Shown piece by piece: positions 10,310 to 20,547 of a DNA stretch of 64,000 nt (position 1 is the stretch's first letter; the number at the start of each line of letters is the position of its first letter). The position numbers and the translations under genes are program-made. The notes below the pieces were generated by a model. The model saw only the letters and a list, made by a program, of their open reading frames with translations. It was not told where the DNA came from and did no database searches. Origin of the DNA: Neisseria sp. (GTDB lineage Bacteria; Pseudomonadota; Gammaproteobacteria; Burkholderiales; Neisseriaceae); NCBI RefSeq assembly GCF_030527965.1, contig NZ_JAUMZU010000002.1, positions 62,001 to 126,000 on the forward strand, read 5' to 3'.

Positions 10310-10672
10310 ATGGCTCGTATTGCGGGGGTTAATATCCCTAATAATTCCCATATCGTTATTGGCTTACAAGCTATTTATGGTATTGGTGCTACTCGTGCTA
10401 AATTGATTTGCGAGGCTGCTGGTGTAATAGCCAGTACTAAAGTCAAAGATTTAGACGAATCCCAACTGGAAGCTTTACGCGAACAAGTTGGGAAGTATGA
10501 AATTGAAGGCGACTTGCGTCGCGAAGTAACAATGAGTATCAAACGATTGATGGATATGGGCTGCTACCGGGGCTTTAGACATCGTCGTGGTTTGCCGTGT
10601 CGTGGGCAGCGTACGCGTACTAATGCACGTACTCGAAAAGGTCCGCGTAAGGCTATTGCCGGTAAGAAATAA
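10310..10672 (+). CDS. rpsM: 30S ribosomal protein S13
   Basis: 120 residues beginning [20 protein letters not shown], with the C-terminal basic tail [20 protein letters not shown] that reaches the P-site tRNA. S13 makes intersubunit bridges with L5 and 23S rRNA. A good AGAAGGAAG ribosome binding site precedes ATG. First gene of the alpha unit. Confidence 0.98.
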   Translation: MARIAGVNIPNNSHIVIGLQAIYGIGATRAKLICEAAGVIASTKVKDLDESQLEALREQVGKYEIEGDLRREVTMSIKRLMDMGCYRGFRHRRGLPCRGQRTRTNARTRKGPRKAIAGKK

Positions 10673-10691
10673 TTTTTAAGGATTAATATAG

Positions 10692-11087
10692 ATGGCTAAA
10701 GCAAACACAGCCTCGCGTGTGCGTAAAAAAGTACGTAAAACTGTGAGTGAAGGTATCGTGCATGTCCATGCATCTTTTAATAATACCATCATTACTATCA
10801 CCGACCGCCAAGGAAATGCATTATCTTGGGCTACCTCTGGGGGCGCTGGTTTTAAAGGTTCGCGTAAAAGTACACCGTTTGCTGCACAAGTAGCAGCAGA
10901 AGCAGCTGGTAAAGTTGCCCAAGAGTATGGCGTAAAGAATTTAGAAGTTCGTATTAAAGGCCCTGGCCCTGGTCGTGAATCTTCTGTGCGCGCTCTTAAT
11001 GCTCTTGGTTTCAAGATTACCAGTATCACTGACGTTACTCCGTTGCCACACAACGGTTGCCGTCCGCCTAAAAAACGTCGTATTTAA
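10692..11087 (+). CDS. rpsK: 30S ribosomal protein S11
   Basis: 131 residues with [20 protein letters not shown] and the C-terminal [18 protein letters not shown], the S11 signatures. S11 lines the platform near the E site and the Shine-Dalgarno helix. It begins 19 bp after rpsM. Confidence 0.98.
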
Positions 11088-11105
11088 TTTTGGAGTGATT
11101 GAGAG

Positions 11106-11726
11106 ATGGCACGTTATACTGGCCCTAAATGTAAATTAGCTCGTCGAGAGGGCACTGATTTATTTCTGAAGAGCGCGCGTCGTTCTTTGGAATCTAAATG
11201 TAAAATAGATTCTGCTCCTGGTCAGCATGGAGCTAAAAAACCGCGATTGTCTGATTATGGTCTTCAATTGCGTGAAAAACAAAAAATTCGTCGTATTTAT
11301 GGTGTTTTAGAACGTCAATTTCGTCGTTATTTTGCTGAAGCAGTGCGTCGCAAAGGTTCTACAGGAGAGCTGTTACTTCAGTTGTTGGAATCTCGTTTAG
11401 ACAATGTTGTTTATCGTATGGGTTTTGGTTCGACTCGAGCAGAAGCGCGTCAATTGGTATCACATAAAACAGTTACTGTGAACGGACAAGTCGTTAATAT
11501 CCCATCATATCAGGTTAAATCCGGCGATGTAGTGGCAATCCGTGAAAAAGCGAAAAAACAAGTTCGGATTCAGGAATCTTTAGGTTTGGCAGAACAAATC
11601 GGTTTGCCAAGTTGGGTTTCTGTAGATACAGGCAAAATGGAAGGTATTTTCAAAAATATGCCAGATCGCTCGGAATTGTACAGTGATATTAATGAACAGC
11701 TAGTGGTCGAGTTCTATTCGAAATAA
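11106..11726 (+). CDS. rpsD: 30S ribosomal protein S4
   Basis: 206 residues. [20 protein letters not shown] and the S4 RNA-binding fold with [20 protein letters not shown] (near residues 98-117) identify it. S4 nucleates 30S assembly and is the alpha-operon repressor in enterobacteria. Here it sits between rpsK and rpoA, the usual place. Confidence 0.98.
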   Translation: MARYTGPKCKLARREGTDLFLKSARRSLESKCKIDSAPGQHGAKKPRLSDYGLQLREKQKIRRIYGVLERQFRRYFAEAVRRKGSTGELLLQLLESRLDNVVYRMGFGSTRAEARQLVSHKTVTVNGQVVNIPSYQVKSGDVVAIREKAKKQVRIQESLGLAEQIGLPSWVSVDTGKMEGIFKNMPDRSELYSDINEQLVVEFYSK

Positions 11727-11751
11727 TACTAGCTCAGTGAGGGACAGTTAA

Positions 11752-12735
11752 ATGCAAAATAGCACTTCCGAATTTTTGAAGCCTCGTCAAATTGATGTAG
11801 ATACTTTATCTGCTACTCGCGCTAAGGTATCCATGCAACCATTTGAGCGTGGTTTCGGCCATACTTTAGGTAATGCTTTGCGCCGTATCTTACTGTCATC
11901 CATGAATGGCTTTGCTCCTACTGAAGTGACCATTGCTGGTGTTTTGCATGAATATTCTACTTTAGATGGTGTTCAAGAGGATGTTGTTGATATTCTTTTG
12001 AATATTAAAGGTATTGTATTTAAGTTGCATAGCCGGAATGAAGTTGTACTAACTTTGAAAAAATCTGGTACAGGAGTGGTATTGGCAAGTGATATTGATT
12101 TACCACATGATGTGGAAATCATTAATCCGGATCATGTCATTTGCCATTTAGCCAACGCTGGCCACATTGATATGGAAATCAAAGTTGAGCAGGGCCGAGG
12201 TTATCAGTCTGTTTCAGGCCGCAGGGTAGGTCGTGACGATAATAGAATTGGTTCTATTCAATTGGATGCAAGCTTTTCTCCTATTAATCGAGTGAGTTTC
12301 GATGTGGAGGCAGCTAGGGTTGAACAACGTACAGACTTGGATCGTCTGGTTTTAGATATTGAGACCAATGGTTCTTTGGATCCTGAAGAAGCAATTCGTA
12401 GTGCAGCGCGTATTTTGATTGATCAAATGTCGATTTTTGCCGATTTGCAAGGTACTTCGGTGGAAGAGATTGAGGAAAAAGCGCCGCCAATTGATCCTGT
12501 TTTACTCAGACCGGTTGATGATTTGGAATTGACGGTACGTTCGGCTAATTGCTTAAAAGCTGAAGATATTTATTATATTGGTGATTTAATTCAACGGACA
12601 GAAACCGAATTGTTGAAAACGCCGAATTTAGGCCGGAAATCTTTAAATGAAATTAAAGAGGTTTTGGCAACAAAAGGACTAACGTTGGGTTCTAAACTGG
12701 AAGCTTGGCCGCCTGCAGGGCTGGAAAAGCCGTAA
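11752..12735 (+). CDS. rpoA: RNA polymerase subunit alpha
   Basis: 327 residues. The N-terminal domain (about 1-230) dimerises and assembles beta and beta-prime; [20 protein letters not shown] at residues 35-54 is the dimerisation signature. The C-terminal domain carries [20 protein letters not shown] and [19 protein letters not shown], which bind UP-element DNA and activators. It shares the operon with ribosomal genes as in nearly all bacteria. Confidence 0.98.
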   Translation: MQNSTSEFLKPRQIDVDTLSATRAKVSMQPFERGFGHTLGNALRRILLSSMNGFAPTEVTIAGVLHEYSTLDGVQEDVVDILLNIKGIVFKLHSRNEVVLTLKKSGTGVVLASDIDLPHDVEIINPDHVICHLANAGHIDMEIKVEQGRGYQSVSGRRVGRDDNRIGSIQLDASFSPINRVSFDVEAARVEQRTDLDRLVLDIETNGSLDPEEAIRSAARILIDQMSIFADLQGTSVEEIEEKAPPIDPVLLRPVDDLELTVRSANCLKAEDIYYIGDLIQRTETELLKTPNLGRKSLNEIKEVLATKGLTLGSKLEAWPPAGLEKP

Positions 12736-12759
12736 GTTTAAAGACAAAAGGATAATGAC

Positions 12760-13134
12760 ATGCGTCATCGTAATGGTAACCGTAAATTGAATCGTAGCAG
12801 TAGCCACAGAGCTGCGATGCTACGTAATATGGCGAATTCTTTATTGGCTCACGAAACAATTGTGACTACTTTGCCAAAAGCTAAAGAATTACGCCGTGTT
12901 GTTGAACCTTTGATTACTTTAGGTAAAAAGCCTTCTTTGGCAAATCGCCGTTTAGCGTTTAATCGCACTCGTGATCGTGATGTGGTCGTTAAATTGTTTG
13001 ATGATTTAGGCCCGCGTTTTTCGTCTCGTAACGGTGGTTATGTGCGTATTCTGAAATACGGTTTCCGCAAAGGGGATAATGCACCTTTGGCATTGATTGA
13101 GTTGGTTGAAAAATCAGCACAAGCTTCTGAGTAA
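12760..13134 (+). CDS. rplQ: 50S ribosomal protein L17
   Basis: 124 residues, [20 protein letters not shown], the standard L17 N-terminus. L17 lies near the tunnel exit. It ends the alpha operon and is followed by a clear terminator. Confidence 0.98.
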   Translation: MRHRNGNRKLNRSSSHRAAMLRNMANSLLAHETIVTTLPKAKELRRVVEPLITLGKKPSLANRRLAFNRTRDRDVVVKLFDDLGPRFSSRNGGYVRILKYGFRKGDNAPLALIELVEKSAQASE

Positions 13135-13199
13135 TTTTAATGTTATAGCAAAAGTTGTTTGTTTCTAAATATATTATTTGGAAGTGAATGTACTTGATT

Positions 13200-13237
13200 A
13201 AAGGCTGAAACCTGCCATCGGGATTCAGCCTTTATTG
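13200..13237 (+). terminator. Terminator of the alpha operon
   Basis: AAAGGCTGAA (13200-13209) pairs perfectly with TTCAGCCTTT (13224-13233), 14-nt loop, about 65 bp after rplQ. The T-rich right arm suits intrinsic termination. It is not built from an uptake sequence, unlike most terminators in this window. Confidence 0.75.
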
Positions 13238-13271
13238 TTATGATATTTTATTGAGCAAATAGATGGGTTTT

Positions 13272-13326
13272 TTGACATTGTTACGCTTATAAAACTATTG
13301 TTGTTAATGCATAAAGATACTATATT
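13272..13326 (+). promoter_or_regulatory. Probable promoter(s) of miaB
   Basis: Two sigma-70-like elements overlap: TTGTTG (13298-13303) with TATATT (13321-13326), 17-bp spacer, and a perfect TTGACA (13272-13277) with TATTGT (13296-13301), 18-bp spacer. Both would drive miaB with leaders of about 70-100 nt. Confidence 0.5.
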
Positions 13327-13404
13327 GAAAATGCAGTACATTGTGATATCTAAAAATATCAGCCCCGCAATTACGGGTAACCTGAAGAAAGAGAACCATT
13401 TACT

Positions 13405-14730
13405 ATGAAAAAAGTATTTATTCGTACCTTCGGCTGTCAAATGAATGAGTATGACAGTGAAAAAATGTTGTCTGTTTTGGCTGAAGGAGAGGATTTAGAA
13501 CAAATTGATAATGCGGATGAAGCAGATATTATTTTATTCAATACTTGTTCGGTGCGCGAAAAGGCGCAGGAAAAAGTGTTTTCAGATTTGGGACGGGTTC
13601 GCCCTTTAAAAGAAAAAAATCCTAATTTAATTATCGGCGTAGGGGGGTGTGTAGCTTCTCAGGAAGGTGAGGCTATTGTAAAGCGTGCTCCATTCGTGGA
13701 TGTTGTGTTCGGGCCGCAAACTTTACATCGCTTGCCTCAAATGATTGATGAAAAAAGGGAGACTGGCAGAGCTCAGGTAGATATTTCTTTTCCGGAAATT
13801 GAAAAATTCGACCATTTGCCGCCGGCTCGGGTGGAAGGTGGTTCTGCGTTTGTGTCTATCATGGAAGGTTGTTCGAAATATTGTTCTTTTTGCGTTGTAC
13901 CCTATACGCGAGGAGAGGAGTTTTCGCGCCCATTGAGTGACGTTTTGACGGAAATTGCTAATTTGGCACAACAGGGAGTGAAGGAGATCAATTTACTGGG
14001 GCAGAATGTTAATGCTTACCGAGGGCTAATGGATGACGGTGATATCTGTGATTTTGCTATGTTATTGAGGATTGTGCATGAAATTCCGGGTATTGAACGG
14101 ATGCGCTTCACCACCAGTCATCCGCGCGAATTTAATGATTGGATTATTGAGTGCTATCGCGATTTGCCTAAATTGGTTTCGCATCTCCATTTACCTATCC
14201 AAAGCGGTTCTGACCGAGTATTAAGTGCGATGAAAAGAGGTTATACAGCCTTGGAATATAAATCGATTATCCGTAAATTGAGGTCGATTCGGCCGGATTT
14301 GTGTTTAAGCTCTGATTTTATTGTGGGCTTCCCCGGTGAAACCGAGCGAGAATTTGAACAGACCTTGAAATTAGTTAAAGATATTGCTTTTGATTTAAGC
14401 TTTGTGTTTATTTATAGCCCTCGCCCAGGTACGCCGGCGGCTAATTTGCCGGACGATACGCCTTATGAGGAGAAGGTGCGGCGTTTGGAAGCGCTGAATG
14501 AAGTGATTGAGCAGGAAACCGCGCGTATTAATCAAACCATGCTGGGTACGGTGCAACGCTGCCTTGTAGAGAGCGTGTCGAAAAAAGATCCGGATCAATT
14601 GCAGGCGCGTACGGCTAATAATCGGATTGTCAATTTTACCGGTGATCCGATATTGATTAACCAAATGGTAGAGCTTGAGATTACTGAAGCATTTACTTTT
14701 TCTCTAAGAGGAAAAAGGGTGCCGGCTTGA
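13405..14730 (+). CDS. miaB: tRNA-2-methylthio-N6-dimethylallyladenosine synthase
   Basis: 441 residues. MiaB adds the methylthio group to i6A37 of tRNAs reading UNN codons, using two Fe-S clusters and SAM. The auxiliary-cluster cysteines are C11, C48 and C82; the radical-SAM CxxxCxxC is C156, C160, C163 (GCSKYCSFC). The C-terminal TRAM domain (about 375-438) binds tRNA. It stands alone between two terminators. RimO is the close paralogue, but the spacing and the N-terminal [15 protein letters not shown] favour MiaB. Confidence 0.96.
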   Translation: MKKVFIRTFGCQMNEYDSEKMLSVLAEGEDLEQIDNADEADIILFNTCSVREKAQEKVFSDLGRVRPLKEKNPNLIIGVGGCVASQEGEAIVKRAPFVDVVFGPQTLHRLPQMIDEKRETGRAQVDISFPEIEKFDHLPPARVEGGSAFVSIMEGCSKYCSFCVVPYTRGEEFSRPLSDVLTEIANLAQQGVKEINLLGQNVNAYRGLMDDGDICDFAMLLRIVHEIPGIERMRFTTSHPREFNDWIIECYRDLPKLVSHLHLPIQSGSDRVLSAMKRGYTALEYKSIIRKLRSIRPDLCLSSDFIVGFPGETEREFEQTLKLVKDIAFDLSFVFIYSPRPGTPAANLPDDTPYEEKVRRLEALNEVIEQETARINQTMLGTVQRCLVESVSKKDPDQLQARTANNRIVNFTGDPILINQMVELEITEAFTFSLRGKRVPA

Positions 14731-14739
14731 GGTATCATA

Positions 14740-14751
14740 TTCAGACAGGCA
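14740..14751 (-). repeat. DNA uptake sequence
   Basis: TTCAGACAGGCA, the complement of TGCCTGTCTGAA, ten bases after the miaB stop. It is a single copy, about 90 bp upstream of an inverted pair. It is the first uptake sequence in the window; none occurs in the ribosomal cluster. Confidence 0.85.
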
Positions 14752-14838
14752 TTATTCTTTATAAACCTGTTTTGTAATCAAAAATTCAATTTATGAAATG
14801 CTGAAGCTGGTTAATCAAGCCATTAAATGGCCTAAATA

Positions 14839-14870
14839 AATGCCTGTCTGAATATTTTCAGACAGGCATT
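14839..14870. terminator. DUS-pair hairpin between miaB and pntB
   Basis: TGCCTGTCTGAA (14841-14852) faces its complement (14857-14868) across a 4-nt loop, extended by AA/TT at the outer end. It lies between convergent genes and can terminate both. Confidence 0.75.
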
Positions 14871-14887
14871 GTAGCTTTTAAACGGTT

Positions 14888-16273
14888 TTATTTTTTCAAT
14901 TCAGCCAGAATCTCATCCACTGTAGCTTTGGCGTCACCGAAACACATAACGCTGTTTTCGTTGAAGAAGAGTGGGTTTTGCACGCCGGCATAGCCTGTGT
15001 TCATCGAGCGCTTGAATACCACCACTTCTTTGGCTTTCCATACTTCCAATACCGGCATACCGGCGATTGGCGAGTTCGGATCGGTTTGGGCGGCAGGATT
15101 AACGGTATCATTTGCACCGATAACCAATACGACATCAGTTTCGGGGAAGTCGTCGTTAATCTCATCCATTTCCAGAACGATATCGTAAGGTACTTTGGCT
15201 TCGGCCAATAATACATTCATATGACCGGGTAACCGGCCGGCTACGGGGTGAATGCCGAAACGAACTTCGGCGCCATTTTTGCGCAGGAATTCGGTAATCT
15301 CTGCAACAGGGTATTGTGCTTGGGCCACAGCCATGCCGTAGCCGGGCGTAATGATAACACTGTGGGCGTTTCTCAGCATTTCTGCAACTTCTGCCGGCTT
15401 GGCTTCGCGGTATTCACCGACTTCTTCGCTACCTGAGCTGGCAGAAGATCCGTCGGTGCCAAAGCCGCCGGCAATGACGGAAATAAATGAACGGTTCATG
15501 GCTTTACACATGATGTACGACAGAATCGCACCGCTGGAACCCACCAATGCGCCTGTTACAATCAGCAAGTCGTTGGAAAGCATAAAACCTGCCGCAGCAG
15601 CGGCCCAACCTGAATAGGAGTTGAGCATGGAAACGACCACCGGCATATCTGCGCCGCCGATGGAAGCCACCAAATGCCAGCCAAAAGCCAATGCGATTGC
15701 AGTCATCAGAATTAGAGCAAACCAGCTGCCGCCAGCGGAAACGAATACCAACAGTAGAATAAACGACACCACAAGCGCTAACAGATTGAGTTTGTGTTTC
15801 ATGGGCAGTTGCAAGGGTGCGCTGCTGATTTTACCGTTCAGTTTGCCGAAAGCTACAATCGAACCGGTAAACGTTACCGCGCCGATGAAGATGCCTAAAA
15901 ATACTTCCACTAAATGAATCGTGTGCATATCCGAGGCAATGTCGCCTGGTTCGATAAAACTGTTGAAGCCCACCAATACAGCAGCCAGGCCAACAAAGCT
16001 GTGCAATAGCGCAATCAGCTCGGGCATTTCGGTCATTTCTACTTTGCGGGCTTTATACACGCCGATAGCGCCGCCAATAGCCATGGCAATGATTACCCAG
16101 CCAAGCCCGGCGGTGTTTTCGGAAAATATGGTGGCAAATAGGGCAATGGCCATCCCCGTTATACCTGAATAACAACCTTGCTTGGCGGTTTCCTGCTTGG
16201 AAAGCCCCGCCAGTGAGAAAATAAACAGAATGGCGGCAACGATATAGGCCGCTGTAACTAATCCTGAAGACAT
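14888..16273 (-). CDS. pntB: NAD(P) transhydrogenase subunit beta
   Basis: 461 residues. PntB with PntA couples proton entry to hydride transfer from NADH to NADP+, supplying NADPH. About nine membrane helices occupy residues 1-260; the C-terminal NADP-binding domain III has [15 protein letters not shown] and [15 protein letters not shown]. Length equals the E. coli enzyme. It is separated from pntA by an unrelated methyltransferase gene, whereas the two are usually adjacent. The start ATG is 91 bp after the methyltransferase stop. Confidence 0.96.
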   Translation of the reverse strand: MSSGLVTAAYIVAAILFIFSLAGLSKQETAKQGCYSGITGMAIALFATIFSENTAGLGWVIIAMAIGGAIGVYKARKVEMTEMPELIALLHSFVGLAAVLVGFNSFIEPGDIASDMHTIHLVEVFLGIFIGAVTFTGSIVAFGKLNGKISSAPLQLPMKHKLNLLALVVSFILLLVFVSAGGSWFALILMTAIALAFGWHLVASIGGADMPVVVSMLNSYSGWAAAAAGFMLSNDLLIVTGALVGSSGAILSYIMCKAMNRSFISVIAGGFGTDGSSASSGSEEVGEYREAKPAEVAEMLRNAHSVIITPGYGMAVAQAQYPVAEITEFLRKNGAEVRFGIHPVAGRLPGHMNVLLAEAKVPYDIVLEMDEINDDFPETDVVLVIGANDTVNPAAQTDPNSPIAGMPVLEVWKAKEVVVFKRSMNTGYAGVQNPLFFNENSVMCFGDAKATVDEILAELKK

Positions 16274-16364
16274 TTTGATTTTTCCAAAGTTAACTAAAAT
16301 ATATTGTGCTTGTTAGGTCATGCGAAGAGGATTTGAAAACCTCTGACATCATGCTATTCCGTTT

Positions 16365-17027
16365 TCAGACAGCCTTTTGCTTCTCAAACACCAGATTGAC
16401 AAATTCGCGCCGTATCAAGGCTCCGGTTTTGCTAACTGCCCAATCTCTGCTACGCTGCTCGGTGACGCAATAAAGAGGCATTTGTTGCGTCATTTGTTTG
16501 ATTTCGCTGGCATCGTAAAGAGTGAAACCGTATTGTGCGAACGGCAATTGGGTCATAAAGTCTTTTTCGCAAAAGTTCAGACACAGCCGCCCGGCTGGTT
16601 TTAACACACGGCAGATTTCAGACAGCATTTGCGGTGCGTTTTGCCAGAAGTACACCGTATTTACCGAAACCACTTTATCGAATGCTTGGTCGCCGAAGAG
16701 CAGCAAGCCTCCGTCATAAAGCACGTATTCAGCTTGTTGTGCAGCGATAAACGGTGCATTGAATGTTTGAGCCTGTTGCTGCATCAGCGGCGAGATTTCC
16801 AAGCCGGTGTAATGCATATTGTCGGTCAGCGAAAGAATATAGCTCAATAATCCGCCGTTGCCGCAGCCAATCTCCAGAATGCAATCGGAATCGTTGAGCG
16901 CCACAGCGTGAAACGCACTAACCGTTTGAGTCAGGTTGCGTAAATTCATAACCTGACCAAACATGGTGCCTTCCTCACCATGCGGGCAACGCAGTTGGAC
17001 GGCGGTTTGTTCGTCGGATTGTTGCAT
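16365..17027 (-). CDS. Class I SAM-dependent methyltransferase
   Basis: 220 residues. Motif I is CILEIGCGNGG (residues 48-58), the glycine-rich SAM-binding loop, followed by an acidic GLEIS at the end of strand 2; FDKVVSVNTVYFW and LKPAGRLCLNFCE fit motifs post-I to III of the Methyltransf_11/25 group. Small-molecule or lipid substrates are typical but the substrate is unknown. It lies between pntA and pntB on the same strand with gaps of 66 and 91 bp, so it is probably co-transcribed. Confidence 0.8.
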   Translation of the reverse strand: MQQSDEQTAVQLRCPHGEEGTMFGQVMNLRNLTQTVSAFHAVALNDSDCILEIGCGNGGLLSYILSLTDNMHYTGLEISPLMQQQAQTFNAPFIAAQQAEYVLYDGGLLLFGDQAFDKVVSVNTVYFWQNAPQMLSEICRVLKPAGRLCLNFCEKDFMTQLPFAQYGFTLYDASEIKQMTQQMPLYCVTEQRSRDWAVSKTGALIRREFVNLVFEKQKAV

Positions 17028-17093
17028 GATTATTGGCTCCTGTTGAAAACGGGGTATTGTGTTTCAGCCCTTTTCGGCATGTCGCTAATGGCT

Positions 17094-18632
17094 TTAGCCT
17101 CTGCGGAACATATTCAACATACGGCGGGTAACGAAGAAGCCGCCGAAAATATTGATGCCGGCAATCAAGATGGCAATGAAGGCCAACAATGATACCCAAC
17201 CATTACCTTGGCCGATTTGCAGCAGTGCGCCAACCACGATAATGCCTGAAATCGCATTGGTTACCGACATCAGCGGTGTGTGCAGCGAATGGCTCACATT
17301 CCACACGACGTAATAGCCGATAACACAAGACAATACGAATACGATAAAGTGGTTTAGAAAGGCTTCGGGGGCAACCGCGCCGACCCACAATACCAAAACT
17401 GCGGCAATGGCGGCCGGTGCGAGTTTTTTCCACGTGGCAACCGGTTTGGGTGCGGGCTTGGCCGCTGCCGTTTTTTCAGGCTGAGATTGTTGGGGTGCGG
17501 CGGAAACCTGAATGGCGGGGGGCGGGAAGGTGATTTCGCCGTCGCGTGTTACCGTCATGTTGCGAATAACCACGTCATCAAAATCCAGTGCAATTTCGCC
17601 GTCTTTATTCGGGCTGAGCAGTTTGCTCAAATTAACCAGATTGGTGGCGTAAAGTTGGGAAGACTGGCCGGCCAAACGGTTGGCCATATCTGTGTAACCA
17701 ATGATTTTCACGCCGTTGTCAGTCGTATAAAGCTCGCCCGGTCGGGTCAGCTCGCAGTTGCCGCCGGTTGCCGCCGCCAAATCGACGATGACTGAACCGG
17801 GTTTCATGCTTTCAACCATTGCTTTGGTAATCAGCTTGGGCGCAGGCTTGCCCGGAATGGCGGCGGTGGTAATGATGATGTCTACTTCTTTGGCTTGCTC
17901 TGCAAACAGTTTCATTTCCGCCGCGATAAATTCATCGCTCATCACTTTGGCATAGCCATCACCGCTGCCTCCCGCTTCTTGCGGAAAATCTAGTTTAAGA
18001 AACTGACCGCCCATCGATTCGATTTGTTCGGCAACTTCCAAGCGCGTATCAAACGCTTTGACTACCGCGCCGAGTGAATTGGCCGTTCCAATCGCGGCCA
18101 GTCCGGCAACCCCTGCGCCGATAACCAACACTTGCGCCGGCGGCACTTTACCCGCAGCGGTAATCTGGCCGGTAAAGAACCGGCCGAAGGCATTGGCTGC
18201 CTCGATGACAGCGCGGTAACCGCTGATATTGGCCATAGAAGATAAGGCATCCAGCGCTTGCGCACGTGAAATGCGCGGAACCATGTCCATCGCCAATACG
18301 TTTACTTTCTTGTCGGTCAGCTTTTGCACGAGCTCCGGATTTTGTGCCGGCCATAAAAAGCTTACTAAAGTCTGCCCGGCTGTTAAAGCGGCGATTTCTG
18401 AATCAGACGGTGCGTTAACTTTATAAATTAAAGGACAGGCCCATACTTCGGTGGTATCCGCCACCGTTGCGCCTGCCGCTTCGTAGGCTGCATCACTCAG
18501 GCTTGCTGCCAAACCTGCGTCGTGCGCCACAACCACTTCAAAGCCTAATTTTTTCAACTGGGCTACAGTCGAGGGCGTACAGGCCACTCGGGTTTCCAGC
18601 GCCGCCGTTTCCTTCGGTATGCCGATTCTCAT
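17094..18632 (-). CDS. pntA: NAD(P) transhydrogenase subunit alpha
   Basis: 512 residues from ATG 18632, which follows GAGGATG and gives the standard [20 protein letters not shown]; an in-frame upstream start would add 13 unrelated residues. The NAD-binding domain I has [20 protein letters not shown] (residues about 165-184). A linker rich in Pro, Ala and Gln (about 375-400) leads to C-terminal membrane helices. Both alpha-1 and alpha-2 parts are in one chain, as in E. coli. It heads the pntA-methyltransferase-pntB unit. Confidence 0.96.
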   Translation of the reverse strand: MRIGIPKETAALETRVACTPSTVAQLKKLGFEVVVAHDAGLAASLSDAAYEAAGATVADTTEVWACPLIYKVNAPSDSEIAALTAGQTLVSFLWPAQNPELVQKLTDKKVNVLAMDMVPRISRAQALDALSSMANISGYRAVIEAANAFGRFFTGQITAAGKVPPAQVLVIGAGVAGLAAIGTANSLGAVVKAFDTRLEVAEQIESMGGQFLKLDFPQEAGGSGDGYAKVMSDEFIAAEMKLFAEQAKEVDIIITTAAIPGKPAPKLITKAMVESMKPGSVIVDLAAATGGNCELTRPGELYTTDNGVKIIGYTDMANRLAGQSSQLYATNLVNLSKLLSPNKDGEIALDFDDVVIRNMTVTRDGEITFPPPAIQVSAAPQQSQPEKTAAAKPAPKPVATWKKLAPAAIAAVLVLWVGAVAPEAFLNHFIVFVLSCVIGYYVVWNVSHSLHTPLMSVTNAISGIIVVGALLQIGQGNGWVSLLAFIAILIAGINIFGGFFVTRRMLNMFRRG

Positions 18633-18732
18633 AGCTACATCCTCATGCTTATTTAATTTACAATTAGACAAATAAACTTACTTCCTTTGGGTTATAACGA
18701 ATTTAACCTTGTCTGACAACATTTAATTAATA

Positions 18733-18770
18733 AAAAAATGCCTGTCTGAAAACGATTCAGACAGGCATTT
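18733..18770 (-). terminator. DUS-pair terminator of the purine permease gene
   Basis: TGCCTGTCTGAA (18739-18750) and its complement (18756-18767) with a 5-nt loop, flanked by A7 and T5 tracts that extend the stem. On the minus strand it ends the permease transcript 20 bp after its stop. Confidence 0.75.
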
Positions 18771-18790
18771 TTATCCTAAGCAACAGGTTT

Positions 18791-20143
18791 TCAGGCGCCT
18801 AGAAACCAGAATTTAGTCGCCCAAGCCAATGCAACAATCCAAACCATGGGCGGCACTTCTTTGGTTCGACCACAGGCTAATTTGATTACCGCATAGCTGA
18901 TAAACCCCATCGCAATCCCGTCGGCAATAGAATAAGAAAACGGCATAAAGATAATGGTGATAAAAGCGGGAGCGGCTTCCGTCATGTCGCTCCAGTCAAT
19001 TTCCGTTGCACTGCGCAGCATATGCACGCCGATGTAAAGTAATGCAGGAGCAGTGGCAAAAGCAGGAACCGCTTTGGCCAACGGGGAAAACCACAAACAA
19101 GCCAGCATCAGAATGCCTACCGTAACGGCAGTCAATCCAGTACGGCCGCCGGCGGCCACGCCGGAAGCACTTTCAATGTAAGGCGTAGTAGATGAGGTTC
19201 CCAAAGCGGCGCCGGCAATAATTGCCGTTGAGTCGGCAAACAAGGCTTTTTTCAAACGCGGCAGTTTGCCGTCTACTAGAAGCCCTGCGCGGTGAGATAC
19301 GCCAACCAATGTTCCGGTACTGTCGAACAAGTCGACCAGAAAGAACACGAAAATCACCGCAATCATACTGCCGCTAAACAAACCGTTAAAATCCATTTGC
19401 ATCAAGGTTGGTTCAATGCTGGGAACATGAGAGATTATACCGTCTTCAAACTTAGTTAACCCCAGTGCAGCCGCAATCAGCGTAATGATCAGAATGCTCA
19501 AAATAATCGCCCCTTTTACGCGGAAACGATCTAGCGTTATCACCAGAAAGAAACCCAGTAGTGCCAACACAGGCGGCCAATTGATCAGTTGTACCGAAGG
19601 GTTGTCCGGCGAAGGAATGCGAAATTGCCCCATGCCCACAAGCGTGGCCGGATTACTGACTATCACTCCGGAGCCTTTCAATGCAATCAAGGCCAGAAAT
19701 ATGCCGATACCCGCTGCAATCGCCATCTTCAAACTCATCGGCAAAGCATTAACCAACATCTCGCGCACTTTGAAAAAGCTGAACAGAATAAAAATAATTC
19801 CAGATACAAATACGGCGGCCAAAGCCACCTGCCATGGTACGCCCATGCCGCCGACAACAGCGTAAGTAAAGTAAGCGTTCAATCCCATACCAGGTGCCAG
19901 CGCAATCGGATAATTGGCCAGCATCCCCATGATAAAGCAGCCGATTGCCGCCGATATGCAGGTGGCGACAAACACTGCGCCGAAATCCATGCCGGTATTA
20001 GAAAGCGTGAGCGGGTTCACGATCACGATATAACACATGGTTAAGAAAGTGGTTACCCCAGCCAAAACCTCAGTGCGCACGTTGGTTCCGTTTTCTTTCA
20101 ACCGAAAAATCTTTTCAAGCAAACTGTTTTGTGAAATAGCCAT
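18791..20143 (-). CDS. NCS2-family purine permease (adenine/guanine/hypoxanthine)
   Basis: 450 residues with about 12-13 membrane helices. NPLTLSNTGMDFGAVFVATC, ALAPGMGLNAYFTYAVVGGM and the VDLFDSTGTLVGVSHRAGLL block are signatures of the AzgA/PbuG/GhxP branch of nucleobase-proton symporters rather than the uracil branch. It would import purine bases for salvage. Substrate specificity among adenine, guanine and hypoxanthine cannot be read directly. It has its own promoter with an overlapping operator-like dyad, see 20179-20218. Confidence 0.88.
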   Translation of the reverse strand: MAISQNSLLEKIFRLKENGTNVRTEVLAGVTTFLTMCYIVIVNPLTLSNTGMDFGAVFVATCISAAIGCFIMGMLANYPIALAPGMGLNAYFTYAVVGGMGVPWQVALAAVFVSGIIFILFSFFKVREMLVNALPMSLKMAIAAGIGIFLALIALKGSGVIVSNPATLVGMGQFRIPSPDNPSVQLINWPPVLALLGFFLVITLDRFRVKGAIILSILIITLIAAALGLTKFEDGIISHVPSIEPTLMQMDFNGLFSGSMIAVIFVFFLVDLFDSTGTLVGVSHRAGLLVDGKLPRLKKALFADSTAIIAGAALGTSSTTPYIESASGVAAGGRTGLTAVTVGILMLACLWFSPLAKAVPAFATAPALLYIGVHMLRSATEIDWSDMTEAAPAFITIIFMPFSYSIADGIAMGFISYAVIKLACGRTKEVPPMVWIVALAWATKFWFLGA

Positions 20144-20178
20144 AATGATTTTAAAGAGATAAAGTCAAATGAAAGCGC

Positions 20179-20207
20179 ATTATACGGTGTAATTATTGTT
20201 TTTGTAA
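20179..20207 (-). promoter_or_regulatory. Promoter of the purine permease gene
   Basis: On the minus strand, TATAAT (complement of 20179-20184) is preceded at exactly 17 bp by TTACAA (complement of 20202-20207). Transcription would start near 20172, about 28 nt before the ATG, so there is no room for a purine riboswitch. Confidence 0.65.
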
Positions 20208-20218
20208 CCAAGTTACAA
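20202..20218. promoter_or_regulatory. Operator-like dyad over the permease -35 box
   Basis: TTGTAAC-CAA-GTTACAA, a perfect 7-bp dyad with a 3-nt centre, exactly covering the -35 hexamer. A regulator dimer bound here would block RNA polymerase. The site does not match the PurR operator that I know, and the regulator is unknown. Confidence 0.5.
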
Positions 20219-20503
20219 TTTTTGTAAATGCTTAAATAAACAAACGATGTTTTTCAAAAGCAACAAAGGGCTGCTCATTCAGCGGTTTGAGTTGATGATG
20301 GTTTGTTTTGCCATAAACCAATGATTAACGGAAAAGGTATGGCGGCGCTTTCGGCAGCGTCGATGGAAACAATTAGGAAAAAGCAAAATATGTTTAAACT
20401 ATGGTTTTGCAGGCGATTTTTTGAGTGGTTATGATGGAACAGGTAGGGGCGATGTCGGGCTGTTATCAAATGAGTTAAAGTTTTGTTGTACGCCGTATAG
20501 AAC
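20219..20503. other. Non-coding stretch upstream of the permease promoter
   Basis: I see no supported gene. A 76-codon minus-strand reading frame at 20275-20505 lacks a ribosome binding site and any family resemblance. Confidence 0.4.
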
Positions 20504-20532
20504 AAAGCCTGTCTGAAAATATTTCAGACAGG
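20504..20532 (-). terminator. DUS-variant terminator of the S49 peptidase gene
   Basis: AAAGCCTGTCTGAAA pairs with TTTCAGACAGGCTTT across a short loop, 16 bp after the peptidase stop. The first base of the uptake sequence is A, not T, extending the stem into an A/T tract. Confidence 0.75.
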
Positions 20533-20547
20533 CTTTGATTGATAAAG

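Noticed and set aside
11752-12735. Possible frameshift or fusion in rpoA
   Set aside because: Both domains are present in one frame with the normal length of about 327 residues.
16362-16376. TTCAGACAGCCT next to the methyltransferase stop as an uptake sequence
   Set aside because: It departs from the local dialect (AGGCTGTCTGAA on the other strand); it may be a decayed copy but I did not count it. The same holds for 40980-40991.
20275-20505. A 76-codon minus-strand frame between the permease and S49 genes
   Set aside because: No ribosome binding site, ends in the DUS stem and has no protein likeness.
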